Source: Poecilobothrus nobilitatus (Eukaryota > Arthropoda > Insecta > Diptera > Dolichopodidae). Taken from it: a stretch of 64,000 nucleotides of DNA. A program made the translations under genes and the position numbers. The DNA is taken from assembly GCA_947095535.1 (NCBI GenBank), contig OX352773.1, positions 268,080,515 through 268,144,514 of the forward strand. Reading direction: 5' to 3'. Position 1 is the first letter of the stretch. The number at the start of each line of letters is the position of its first letter. Shown here one piece after another: positions 37,897 to 47,350 of the stretch. The notes beneath the pieces are model-generated. The model was not told the origin of the DNA. It was given only the letters and a program-made list of their open reading frames with translations, and did no database searches.

Positions 37897-38350
37897 ATAA
37901 ACATATTTATTTAATATTACAAATCATATGACTATTATTAGGTTGCATACTGATTAAGAATTTATAGAGTAATATTATTTATTTTGTTTATACTCTTTAT
38001 TATTTTTTTTTTCTGCTATTCCTTTTTCTGCTATTCCATACTGATCAATAATTATTATTCATTGCAATAATTATACAATATTTTTACTCGATTTCCCTAA
38101 AAACATGTGGAGCAATTAATAAATTTAGTATAATTAGTACCTAATATTTATTACCTATCTATAAAAACTAAAAAATTGAAGTGCAACTTTTGTTATCTTG
38201 TAAACATTATTTTATCAACTGTATTGTATTAAATGTTTTCTTAGAAACTTATCACCGGCTGAATTATTATTCACGTTTGTATCTATTGTTTATTTTCCAT
38301 ATATAAAAAAACCCAGTGGTTATAAAAAATTATAAAATTCATTAATCTTT
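37897..38350. other. AT-rich intergenic sequence
   Basis: Nothing recognised. Confidence 0.5.
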
Positions 38351-38500
38351 TTTAAAAGTGCAATATGTCTTAAATTGCACAGCCTTTCCTGTTCAGGCGT
38401 GGCTGTAAATGTCGCAAGGGGGAGTAACTCTTACGACGTGTGTAGGATTCGAACCCACACTCCCTCGGCGTTTACTACCCACTAGGCCACTGAGGCCTCC
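38351..38500 (-). mobile_element. tRNA-derived SINE
   Basis: On the minus strand the head reads CAGTGGCCTAGTGGGTAG (A-box) and, downstream, GTGTGGGTTCGAATCCTAC (B-box). A body with GTCGTAAGAGTTACTCC and CTTGCGAC follows, then GCCACGCCTGAACAGG. The B-box is intact. The head is shorter than in the sister copies because the TAAAATACGCTG segment between the boxes is missing. Confidence 0.75.
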
Positions 38501-38743
38501 CACATTACATTCTGTTTACACATTCTGATACGGAAGCATTTTAACGGTTTTTAGCTTTTTATCAATCGGCTTAAAGATTGAATTTAAATTTTAGAGAAGT
38601 GTTATTTTTGCCAATGACGTTCGCTGAATCAATGTGTTTGCTTTCCTAGAATTAAACCACCGCAAAAAATAAACCGATTAACTTCTTTAAAATTTCTATT
38701 TATGTCCAAAGAATTTACAAAGAGAAACTTTTTTTTTTATTTT

Positions 38744-38942
38744 AAAACCACAATCTAGGAATATGATCCTTTGTACTTGATGTAGTCATTTGTAGTAGAT
38801 GAAACAAATGAGGATAACGGGGAGTTAAAACGTAAATTTCAGAAGAATTTGAGATTCTTCTTAAATATGGGCAAATTGTAAATACCAAAATCGCCAACTT
38901 TTGGGAATACAAACAACAAACAATTGCTATAACCAGTAGAAA
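38744..38942 (-). pseudogene. LINE 3' fragment, second copy of the family at 19858-20208
   Basis: Same orientation and order of motifs as 19858-20208, including AGGAATATGATCCTTTGTA, GAGGATAACGGGGAGTTAAA, GAGATTCTTCTTAAAT and TTGCTATAACCAGTAGA. It has small deletions that break the reading frame. It ends about 575 bp upstream of the Hsp70 start codon, so it lies in or near that gene's 5' region. Confidence 0.65.
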
Positions 38943-39500
38943 AAATTATTAAAATTTAATCCCATCGTTCAAATACACAAGCAAATGCATGAAAAAAATA
39001 TAAAATATGTTAAACTTTCCGTGATTTCTGTACACATGTTTATTTTGATTTCTTTTTTTTTTTCAAACTGAAAAATTTATAATAAATATTTTGTGACCTC
39101 ATAACAAAAGCTTTGAGAATGTTTATTCTTTTGTAGCTTAATTCTCACATATCAAACTTTTAAATGTTAACATTTGATTAATATGCCTTTTTCAAGTTAT
39201 TAAAATGTTTTTCAAAAACTGTTGAAAGCTTTTCTCTCTCTAAATTCATACTGTTAATTTCTAAAAATTAATTTCTATAAATTGATACTGTTAATTTCAC
39301 ACACAAATACCTGTATATTTTTGTTAGTAATGTTAGTAATTAATTTTTTACAGTTGCTTAAATTTAATGAAAATTTTCATTGTGTCTTGTAATAAGTATC
39401 TTTGACACCATGTTAATATTATTTAAGTTTAAATTTTTCGTCATAGCTCTAAAATAATTACTAAATAATTTTTAGAAATTTTAAATACTATTATTATCTT
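38943..39500. other. 5' flank of the Hsp70 gene; probable 5' UTR intron
   Basis: No perfect heat-shock element array (alternating GAA/TTC at 2-base spacing) or TATA box could be assigned with confidence. A second acceptor-like TTAATTTTTTACAG ends at 39353, and GTTAGT and GTAATA donors of moderate quality lie nearby. The first exon and promoter therefore remain unplaced. Confidence 0.4.
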
Positions 39501-39510
39501 ATTTTTACAG
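39501..39510 (+). other. 3' splice site before the Hsp70 start codon
   Basis: ATTTTTACAG preceded by a pyrimidine-rich TTATTATCTT ends at 39510, 7 bases before the ATG at 39518. An intron ending just before the ATG is known for Drosophila Hsc70 cognate genes, which suggests descent from an intron-bearing cognate copy rather than from retroposition. Confidence 0.6.
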
Positions 39511-39517
39511 ATAAATT

Positions 39518-41161
39518 ATGTTGAAAACTGCTGTTGGCATTGATTTGGGAACTTTTAATTCATGTATTGCCATTTTTGATAATGGACAGTGTCAAATTAT
39601 TCCAAATGATCATGGAAATCTTTTAACACCATCATATGTTGCTTTCACTGAAACTGGATATCTTATTGGAGAAGATGCTAAAGATCAAATTCTAAGTAAT
39701 CCAACAAATACAATTTTCGGGGCATTACGATTAGTTGGCCGTACATTCAACGATGAAAACTTAAAACATATCATTAAGTACTGGCCATTTAAAGTGGTTG
39801 ACACTCATGGAAGATTAAAAATCCAAGTTATTTACAAAAACGAATTAAAAGAATTTTTCCCTGAACAAATTATATCAATGATTTTAAAAAAATTAATAAA
39901 TACTGCTGAAGTATATTTATCGAAACCTGTCACTAATGCTGTACTTACTGTCCCATCACATTTTAATTATTTTCAACGTCAAGCTATTAAAGATGCAGCA
40001 GCTGCTGCTGGATTACCATCAGTCCGGATCATAAATAATTCTGATGCTGCTGCAATTGCTTATGGGTTTCATCAAAGAATATCTATTGAACGTACTATTT
40101 TAGTTTTCGATTTAGGTGGTGGTACCCTAGATATTTCAATTGTCATTATATCAGAAGGTATTTTCGAAATTAAAGCAGTTGCTAGTAATCTATATTTAGG
40201 GGGAGAAGATTTTGATAATCGTCTTGTAGAACATTTAGCAATTGAATTTGAACGGAGGCATAATAAATTTATCAGATCAAATAAACGAACTATGCTTCGG
40301 TTAAAAATAATTTGTGAAAAGGCGAAACATGCACTTTCATCTTCACTTCGAAATGCTATTGAAATTGAATCATTTTTTGAAGGTATTGACTATTTTACAT
40401 CAATTACCCGTTCTTGCTTTGATCAACTCAATCAGCATTTGTTCAATACAACTATAGTAACGATTCAGAATGTTTTAAGTGCAAACAAGATAAATAAAAC
40501 TGCAATTAATAATGTTGTATTGATTGGTGGTTCATCGCGTATTCCCAAAATTCAAGAACTTTTAACAAATGAATTCGAAACTATTGAGTTAAGTAAATCA
40601 ATAAATCCTTTTGAAGCTGTTGCTTATGGTGCTGCTATTCAAGCAGCAATCTTAGCTGGTAATAGATCACCTCAAATTAGAGATCTAATGCTTCTTGAAG
40701 TAATTCCATTAAATTTAGGAATAGAAATTAATGGTGGAAAAATGTATCCTATAATAACGGCTAATACAGTGATTCCAATAAAAAAAACTAAATATTTAAC
40801 AAATGTTATTGATAACCAAACTACTGTTTTAATTAAGATATTCGAAGGTACAGATACGTTTACAAATGGCAATAACTTTTTGGGTAACATTTTATTGCAT
40901 GGAATCGCACCAGCAACTAAAGCGGAAGGTATAATTGAAGTCACATTCAGTATCGAAGCAACTCATTTGTTAAACGTTACAGTTAAAGATCGTATAACCA
41001 AAAGACAAAATCATTGTCTAATTACAAGTGTTAATGGTAGTATACAAAAACTGGAAGTTCCAAATAAAACAACTACTGTTGATGTGTTCTGTGGTGACAT
41101 CAAAGACCCACCCAAAGCAAAGAAGAAAACAAAAGATGATGATGACTGTAATATTTTGTAA
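39518..41161 (+). CDS. divergent, lidless Hsp70-family protein with C-terminal CaaX-like box
   Basis: 547 aa; canonical cytosolic Hsp70s have about 640. The nucleotide-binding domain spans residues 4-385: IDLGTFNS at 8-15 (phosphate 1), VFDLGGGTLDISIV at 196-209 (phosphate 2) and VVLIGGSSRIPKIQE at 333-347 (adenosine). The linker is DLMLLEV (389-395) and the beta-sandwich substrate domain runs to about 505. The helical lid and EEVD are absent; the tail is PPKAKKKTKDDDDCNIL. By alignment to Hsc70 numbering, catalytic Lys71 is Leu70, Glu175 is Asn174, Thr14 is Phe13 and Tyr15 is Asn14, while Asp10, Asp199, Thr204 and Asp206 are kept. Coupling residues equivalent to DnaK Pro143, Arg151, Lys155 and Arg167 are kept. 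Impaired ATP hydrolysis is predicted, with substrate or nucleotide binding possibly retained. The final CNIL fits a CaaX box with Leu, favoured by geranylgeranyltransferase I, after a lysine cluster. The long open frame and intact domain order argue for a functional gene. No neighbouring gene suggests a pathway. Confidence 0.93.
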   Translation: MLKTAVGIDLGTFNSCIAIFDNGQCQIIPNDHGNLLTPSYVAFTETGYLIGEDAKDQILSNPTNTIFGALRLVGRTFNDENLKHIIKYWPFKVVDTHGRLKIQVIYKNELKEFFPEQIISMILKKLINTAEVYLSKPVTNAVLTVPSHFNYFQRQAIKDAAAAAGLPSVRIINNSDAAAIAYGFHQRISIERTILVFDLGGGTLDISIVIISEGIFEIKAVASNLYLGGEDFDNRLVEHLAIEFERRHNKFIRSNKRTMLRLKIICEKAKHALSSSLRNAIEIESFFEGIDYFTSITRSCFDQLNQHLFNTTIVTIQNVLSANKINKTAINNVVLIGGSSRIPKIQELLTNEFETIELSKSINPFEAVAYGAAIQAAILAGNRSPQIRDLMLLEVIPLNLGIEINGGKMYPIITANTVIPIKKTKYLTNVIDNQTTVLIKIFEGTDTFTNGNNFLGNILLHGIAPATKAEGIIEVTFSIEATHLLNVTVKDRITKRQNHCLITSVNGSIQKLEVPNKTTTVDVFCGDIKDPPKAKKKTKDDDDCNIL

Positions 41162-41309
41162 CTTTGCATAATTACTAAGTTATGTATTATAATTATTAGT
41201 ACTAAGCCCAGTTAACCTTTAGATGTTTGTATTTGTCTGATGTTATTTGTTAGATGCCAGAAAATTTTTAATTGTTAGTAATATACCTAAAAGAAAACTT
41301 TTTTTTAAA

Positions 41310-41315
41310 AATAAA
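41310..41315 (+). promoter_or_regulatory. poly(A) signal of the Hsp70 gene
   Basis: AATAAA, 149 bases after the stop codon, followed within 20-30 bases by the T/GT-rich CCTTTTGTTTTT. This is the first canonical signal downstream and would give a 3' UTR of about 170 bases. Confidence 0.65.
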
Positions 41316-42131
41316 TTATATTTAATATATCCTTTTGTTTTTATATAAATTTATCTTTTTATTTTCCGTCCTAGAACTTACAATGAGTGTGTTCACACAC
41401 TTATTTAATATATTTCAATTACATGCATGTCTTTCAGGTTCCACTGAAACTGAAAGGTTTATCATAAACTCGCTGGAATTTTTTTAATCTAATAATAAGA
41501 AACAATTAGAGAGTTGCAATTTGTTATTCAATATCTTAAATTTTATCTTAACCTTGAGACAATTAAAACTATTTTTAAAAATCGTTTGAATTTGCCATGA
41601 TATTTCTATTTTAAATTTTATTTCTCAAACATTTGTAATTATCCATATATTTTTTTCTTTTTGATTATGATTTTAAATCATTTTTCGAAAATTTAAAGCT
41701 GGTTAAATTTTTTTTGCAAAATTTTTAATTCAATTTTTCTTTTTGTACACAGATACAAATAAATTTCAAATTTTTAAACTTTTCAATGCCAAGAATTTAT
41801 CCAACAAACCTTTTTTTTCATTTTTTTTTTATTTTATTGAATTTCTTCCTCTTTATAATAACACTAACATATAATTAAAATTCAATTTTATTTTTTTTTT
41901 TTTCAGTTAAACTTTAATACAACAATAACAAAATTAAAACTTTCTGATAAACTTCTGATCCACAAAAAAGTGAAAATTTTCAATAATAGATAAAGTTAAA
42001 AAGAAAACTTAAAATACCATTCAAAGTAAATTGAATTGAAAGTTTAATAAATGCTTCCCTAGAATGAAAACATTTCCATATTAATATACGGTTATAGTCA
42101 GAAACTACTCCAAAAAACTCAGTTTGAAAAA
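41316..42131. other. AT-rich intergenic sequence
   Basis: No gene recognised. A short hairpin (CTTTCAG...CTGAAAG) lies near 41430-41457. The minus-strand frame at 41980-42168 is chance and partly lies in a SINE. Confidence 0.5.
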
Positions 42132-42341
42132 AGTATAATTTTTTTTTTTTAGTGCATCTGCCTGCCACATAAATGTAACAAGGAAATTACACAGCCTTTA
42201 GTTTTCATGCGTGGCTATGTACATGTTGTAAGGATGAATTACTTTTACCACGTGTGTGAAATTCGAACCCATACTCCCTCGGTGTTTACAGCGTATTTTA
42301 TACGCTTTTACCCACTAGGCCACCGAGGCCCCAGTATAATT
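42132..42341 (-). mobile_element. tRNA-derived SINE with target-site duplication
   Basis: On the minus strand: head GGCCTCGGTGGCCTAGTGGG (A-box), then TAAAATACGCTGTAAACACC, then B-box GGGTTCGAATTTC, the ACAACATG body, GCCACGCATGAAA, GGCAGGCAGATGCAC and a terminal poly-A (poly-T on the plus strand at 42139-42150). Flanked by AGTATAATT at 42132-42140 and 42333-42341, a 9-base target-site duplication. This is a complete copy from head to tail. Confidence 0.8.
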
Positions 42342-42550
42342 GTAGTTGAACAAATTTAGATCTAGAATTGGTTTGATAAAATAAAATCATTTTATAAAAA
42401 CGAGCGATTCGTTTTTGTTTTTGCTTGTCTGTTGATTTTTTTCAAGCATTTTATGAAAAATGAGGAGGAGTTTAGAAAAGACTGTGTCAACTGTAGAATA
42501 CTTGTCTATGAACATGATATATATTTTAACATACTAAAATATTAAAAAAA

Positions 42551-44106
42551 CGTGGAAGAATACAGTGAGTTTGTCAACTCTTAGATACCCGTACGAACCG
42601 TTAGTATGTTCACAGCCTGTCACTCTGCTTAGAATATTTTTTTTTTAATATTTTAGTATTTTAAAATAATTTGAGTGAATTTTATAATTTCTAGAACTAT
42701 GGGTTGTACATATATTCAAACTATATGTTTATACATTCTTCGAAAGCAGATTTTAACCTGCCACATACCGATTATCAATCCAAAACTTTTTCAAATATTC
42801 TATAGTACCATTTAATACTAAGCGGTAAATGTATATTAAATTTACTTAGTACTAAATAGTAAATATAATTTTAAATATTATATTCTATTATATTTAAATA
42901 TTCCATTGACAGAATAATTTCTTATAAGTACAATAAAATACATATTATATGTATGTAAATACGGCGCTATATAATATACATCTATACTCTTATCATTCAT
43001 TCATCAGTGACATATACGATATGTAAATAAACATGATATTATATAAGTATGTATGTCTATCAATATCATATAAATAAAAATTCTTCAAGCAACTGTTATG
43101 TTGTTTATTTATTTACATTTTTTTGTACTACGCATTATATCCTCAACAATTTCAAATTATCGAGTAAAACAAAATGCAAAAAATTCGTTAAAGAAATTTA
43201 TTAGAAAATTTGAAAAAATCAAGTAACACTTTCGTCAATTATAAAGTAACCCTATATTAAAAAAAGTTGTTAACAGAAATAAGAGTATAATGTTGAAGCT
43301 TTAATTTTTGTGTATTACATACTTCAAAAAAATGTTAACAGGTGTTCAAGTTACAGGTGTTTAAAAATAGGAAATTTTCAGTTTTTGACCCCTTACAGCT
43401 CCTAAACGGGGAGTCATACAAAATTTGAGTTTCGCATAACGGTAAATTAAGACACCGTATGCCAGAACTATATATTTATTGTATATATACTTTTAAAGCT
43501 AATAAAAGTAGTAATCGTTTGGCGTTTTCAAAATGAAGATATACCTTATATAACTTGTGCTATAACAATTTAAATATAGAGCGTTTTTGAACCTTTGGGA
43601 AGCTGTAGCTCCGTGGGTGGGGCTACGGAAAAAAGTTATTAAAAATAAAATTAATATTTTTGTGAGATCTATCAGCAGTTAAAATTTCATAGCTCTATTT
43701 CAAAAAAAGTGTGGGGATCTAAAAGATAGGTGTTCGAGAGCTACCCTAAGGTTTGGTCCAAACTCAACCAAAAAAAAATAGGGAACCTACAAATTACTCC
43801 CAGAATATTTTGTGTAAATTTCAAGATTCTAGCTTTCTTAGTTTTTGAGTTAGCGTGCTGACGGACGAACGGTCGGACGGACATGGCTCAAAAGTCTTCG
43901 AATTTTTTTCTGATCCGATCCATACCTTTGAAGGTATATCTAGCTCGCTTATTTCGAGGTGTTACAAACGGAGGAGTAATTTTATTATACCCGATCCTAT
44001 CGTACGGGTATAAAAATATTGTAAGTAAAGTGACAGGCTGTGAACATACTAACGGTTCGTATGGGTATCTAAGAGTTGACAAAGGCAACTGTATTCTTCC
44101 TCGTTT
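42551..44106 (+). mobile_element. DINE-1-like element (copy 4), composite with an extra inverted end
   Basis: The body (42551-44020) follows copy 1: it starts CGTGGAAGAATACAG, has a subterminal TACCCGTACGA at 42586-42596 and its complement TCGTACGGGTA at 44000-44010. The (GGAC) tract is interrupted, and the ATACCTTTGAAGGTAT palindrome is present. Immediately after, 44021-44106 is an inverted copy of the element's own first 90 bases (GTGACAGGCTGTGAACATAC to ATTCTTCCTCGTTT), so the unit as a whole has long inverted ends. Overlapping frames at 43883-44119 (+) and 43888-44088 (-) fall inside this repeat and are not genes. Confidence 0.7.
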
Positions 44107-44179
44107 AACATGGGATTAAAAAATGTCACTTAAAACCGGAAATGCATAGAGAAGAATAGTATGGAAAATTACTTTAAGT

Positions 44180-44353
44180 CTAGTTAATTTATTTTTTTTT
44201 TAATGCATTTCTCTGCCTATTCAGGTGTGGCTGTAAATATCGTAAGGGAGAATAACTCTTACGACATGTGTGGGATTCGAACCCACACTCCCTCGGTGTT
44301 TACAGCGTATTTTATTCGTTCTTACCCACTAGACCACCGGGGCCCCTAGTTAA
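44180..44353 (-). mobile_element. tRNA-derived SINE with target-site duplication
   Basis: Best-preserved copy. On the minus strand: GGCCCCGGTGGTCTAGTGGG (A-box), TAAAATACGCTGTAAACACC, GTGTGGGTTCGAATCCCAC (B-box), GTCGTAAGAGTTATTCTCCC, TTACGA, GCCACACCTGAATAGG, and a poly-A end (plus strand T-run 44190-44201). CTAGTTAA at 44180-44187 and 44346-44353 forms the target-site duplication. Confidence 0.8.
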
Positions 44354-45639
44354 GTTATTGTTACAATATACATTGTTAATAAAATTTAAATTTATTGATT
44401 TTAATTTGAAATTTCATCCAATATATATTTTATAATTGGTATATAATTTGTAATGCAATGAAGGGAATTTGAAATTTTATGGACAAACAACTGCTGAAAT
44501 ATACATCTAATAATAAATTATTGTAAATGATTAAATAATTTTAGTGAATATTAGTGGAGATTACTATTTTTCATACTAAATTCATAAATCAAATTTAGCT
44601 ATAACTAAAAAACTGCATTAAAAATAATATCTATTGTGTTTCGTTATTTTATTTCCATATAGATCTGATTTATAACATATATTCTTATATTTTTATAAAC
44701 TCAAAATCTTTAAAGTAATATGTTAAATTTAAATTTAAATTCGTAAATAATTCTTCTTTAATTTTCTTTTTCCCTTTTTGTAAAATATGTATTGAAAACT
44801 AAATTTTAGATATTTAAATTAAATATATATAAATTATATAAATAAATACTAATGCTCGTTTTATGTTTCTAAAAACAAAATTTATAATCTGTTGAAATTA
44901 GAAAAAAAGTATTTTAATTTTAATTGCCTTGGATATACAATTTTCCAAAAATTTATTTTCACAGTTAATTAATTTTAAAGTAAGTACAAAATTCTCTTTT
45001 TTTTCTCTTCTCAAAATAAATATTAAAAATAAAATAAAAATACTGAAATAAAGCTAAAAAATAGTATCTTCCGTTACAAAAATATATTTAATAAATCATA
45101 ATTTTTTGTAAAAATAAAAAATATCTAACATAAATAAAATCCAAATTTTTAAATTATAATTGATGTAAAATATAATATATTTTATCTTTTTGTATTTTAT
45201 ATAACAATAAAAAGGATATAAATAAATAATAAAGATAAATTCTTTTCTTTTTCTTATAATATTGCACCAGATTGTACATAAGTGGACTTACAATTACTAA
45301 GCTCTTCCAAATAAATGACTCCATCAATTTTAAAACTATTATTAACAGATTTTAGAACATTTTAGAACATTTTTAGAAATCATTAATTTGTTTTCTTTTT
45401 AAATTGTAAAGTTGATAAAGTCCTATTGTAGATTTTTTTGCGAGGGTGGGTGAAAATCAACGAAAGATACTATAGAGTAGTGGAACGAGTAAGAGTTTTC
45501 TATAAATTTGTGGGATTTTAACCCACTAAATTCAACCTCCCTTTTTTGATTAAACAATCAATGATACACGACCTTCAGTAGTCATGTACTGACTGGTCGA
45601 AAGAAGTTGAGTTAAGGAATGAAAATTGATTTAAAATTG
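44354..45639. other. AT-rich intergenic sequence
   Basis: Extremely A/T-rich to about 45400, then a slightly more balanced 200 bp that may be the 3' UTR of the LINE relic immediately downstream. No gene recognised. Confidence 0.45.
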
Positions 45640-46080
45640 GCAAACATACTGTGAACAAAGCTATTAATGTTCTTCTTGCATCTTTTGTATATGTAATCAT
45701 CACCAATTATGGGGAACATATAACGTAAGAGATTCTTCCACATTCGCATTATTTGCACTACAAACAAATTTCCATAAACCGAGTCATATCCTTGGGGATT
45801 TGAACTCTATAGGGTTGGGCAGCAAAAGCTTTTTTTATTTTTCTTCGCAATGCTTTGACAGTAGATATTAAACTTTTAATCTCGTTAGAACAACTCAACT
45901 CAATTCTATAAAGTAAGTATCTATAAAATAGGCTAAGTATTCTTGTTAGGCGGCCGAGGCCAACTGGAAAGAGCATTTTAACCCACGACGAGCGAGCGAC
46001 GTTGAAGTGATATTGGGATTATTTATGAGACTTAGAATTGCTCTGTTTTGCACTTCCCATTTGAAAAATATATGAGCATT
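45640..46080 (-). pseudogene. CR1/Jockey-type LINE ORF2 C-terminal relic
   Basis: The minus strand, with two frame changes, reads AILSLINNPNITSTSLARRG, then RLTRILSLFYRYLLYRIELS and CSNEIKSLI, then AAQPYRVQIPKDMTRFMEI, then MRMWKNLLRYMFPI and KRCKKNINSFV. This follows, in order, the well-known LINE C-terminal plan: L-F-Y-R-Y, C-S-x-E-L-x-x-L-I, H-P-Y-R-V-x-I-P-x-x-R-T, x-x-L-W-N-S-L-P, F-K-x-N-V. The 72-codon frame at 45758-45976 is part of it. No RT catalytic region is present. Confidence 0.65.
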
Positions 46081-47350
46081 GTACTCCATTTTGCTCTTAT
46101 ATGTTTTATATTAAAATTATTAAAAGAACCTTTTACAACAATACAAGAGCACAAAAATCTAAGTGTATCTTTAGTTAAAAAAAGACCTTTACTGCACCTG
46201 CATACTGCACCAAAAATATGTTATTTATGTTATTTTTTTTTTTTTTTGTACTCCACGTTTTTTTACTATACTTACTTTTGATTTTACTCCAATTTGAAAT
46301 ATTGACTTCAAAGAGATTTAGCTCAAGTAAAGTAGAATATTTACTGGCATTGTTTTTATAAAAATCAACGAACGTGGTTTAACTTAATAGATTGTTGATA
46401 AATATTAGGAGAATGGTTAGAGAACGAACAGATCGTTGAACAACACTAGCATTTATTTTAAATTTCACGGAAGAGTAACATTCGATCAGGATACGAATAG
46501 AGCGATTCAAAACAAAATTTGCATTTTACAAAGTAGATGAGAAAGGTATTTCATTGTATATGTAAAAGTATCCCACATATGTAATTTCCAGTTCTTTTTG
46601 TTACGGGCTAACATATGCATTATACGTTTCGATTTTACTTTTATCCACATGAGATTGCAAATTTGATGACTAATTCTACTGCTATTTTCTGTATAAGAAT
46701 TTATAACAGACTCGACGTTTCTCTAAGTCACTAAAACTTGCCACAAAATTTTTTAAAAAATGTATTAACTTAAGTTTAACTAAACAGGATTACTGTTTCG
46801 GGGTAAAAGCAAATATTGCAATATTTTTTGTGCTATCTAGAATTCGCATAATATGGGAAATTTATAATACTCCGGTTGAAAATTTGGTTTTTGAAAAGAA
46901 TGCTAAGCATTATATAGTTGAACAGATCCCCCCTGTCAAGAAATATTAGTCTTGAAAGAATTTGAATTTTAGTTTCTGTAAATAAAGTTTTACTAAGAAA
47001 TTAAATTAAAGTAAATCGTAAAATTAAATAATCAAATAGTGAATACAAAAAATTTGAAATAATTTAAAATTTATAAATTCAGAAAGTATGTGTAGTAAAT
47101 CTTTTTTTAAATAAAAATAAAATATTTAATTAATAAATTTATAAATTTTTGAATTATAATAATTTTTAGTTTAATTTACACTTGAAAAATTTTTGTCATA
47201 CCCTAAGGATATTTAAAATAAATGAATGAAAAAGTCTTTTAAAAATCTTTAAATGTAATAACAATTAAATCGTAATTTTAAATAGCTATGAAAACTGATG
47301 CTAATTATATTATATAAAAACAAGGTAGAATGTAAACCAACGGTTTTTAA
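46081..47350. other. AT-rich intergenic sequence
   Basis: No gene recognised. The region 46290-46940 is less AT-rich than average but gave no protein-like translation in any frame examined. The frame at 46048-46281 (+) is not supported. Confidence 0.4.

Noticed and set aside
38842..38866. GAA/TTC palindrome upstream of Hsp70 as a heat-shock element
   Set aside because: The GAA and TTC blocks are not at the 2-base spacing required, and the sequence belongs to a LINE fragment that also occurs at 19858-20208.
40672..40944. 90-codon minus-strand frame inside the Hsp70 gene
   Set aside because: Antisense shadow of a conserved coding region, with no independent features.
43883..44119. Overlapping frames on both strands near 43.9-44.1 kb
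   Set aside because: Both lie within the 3' hairpin end of a DINE-like element; the same sequence recurs elsewhere with the frames broken.
44188..44345. Possible true tRNA gene, since the A- and B-boxes are intact
   Set aside because: The acceptor and anticodon stems do not pair, and the element carries a SINE body, poly-A tail and target-site duplication.
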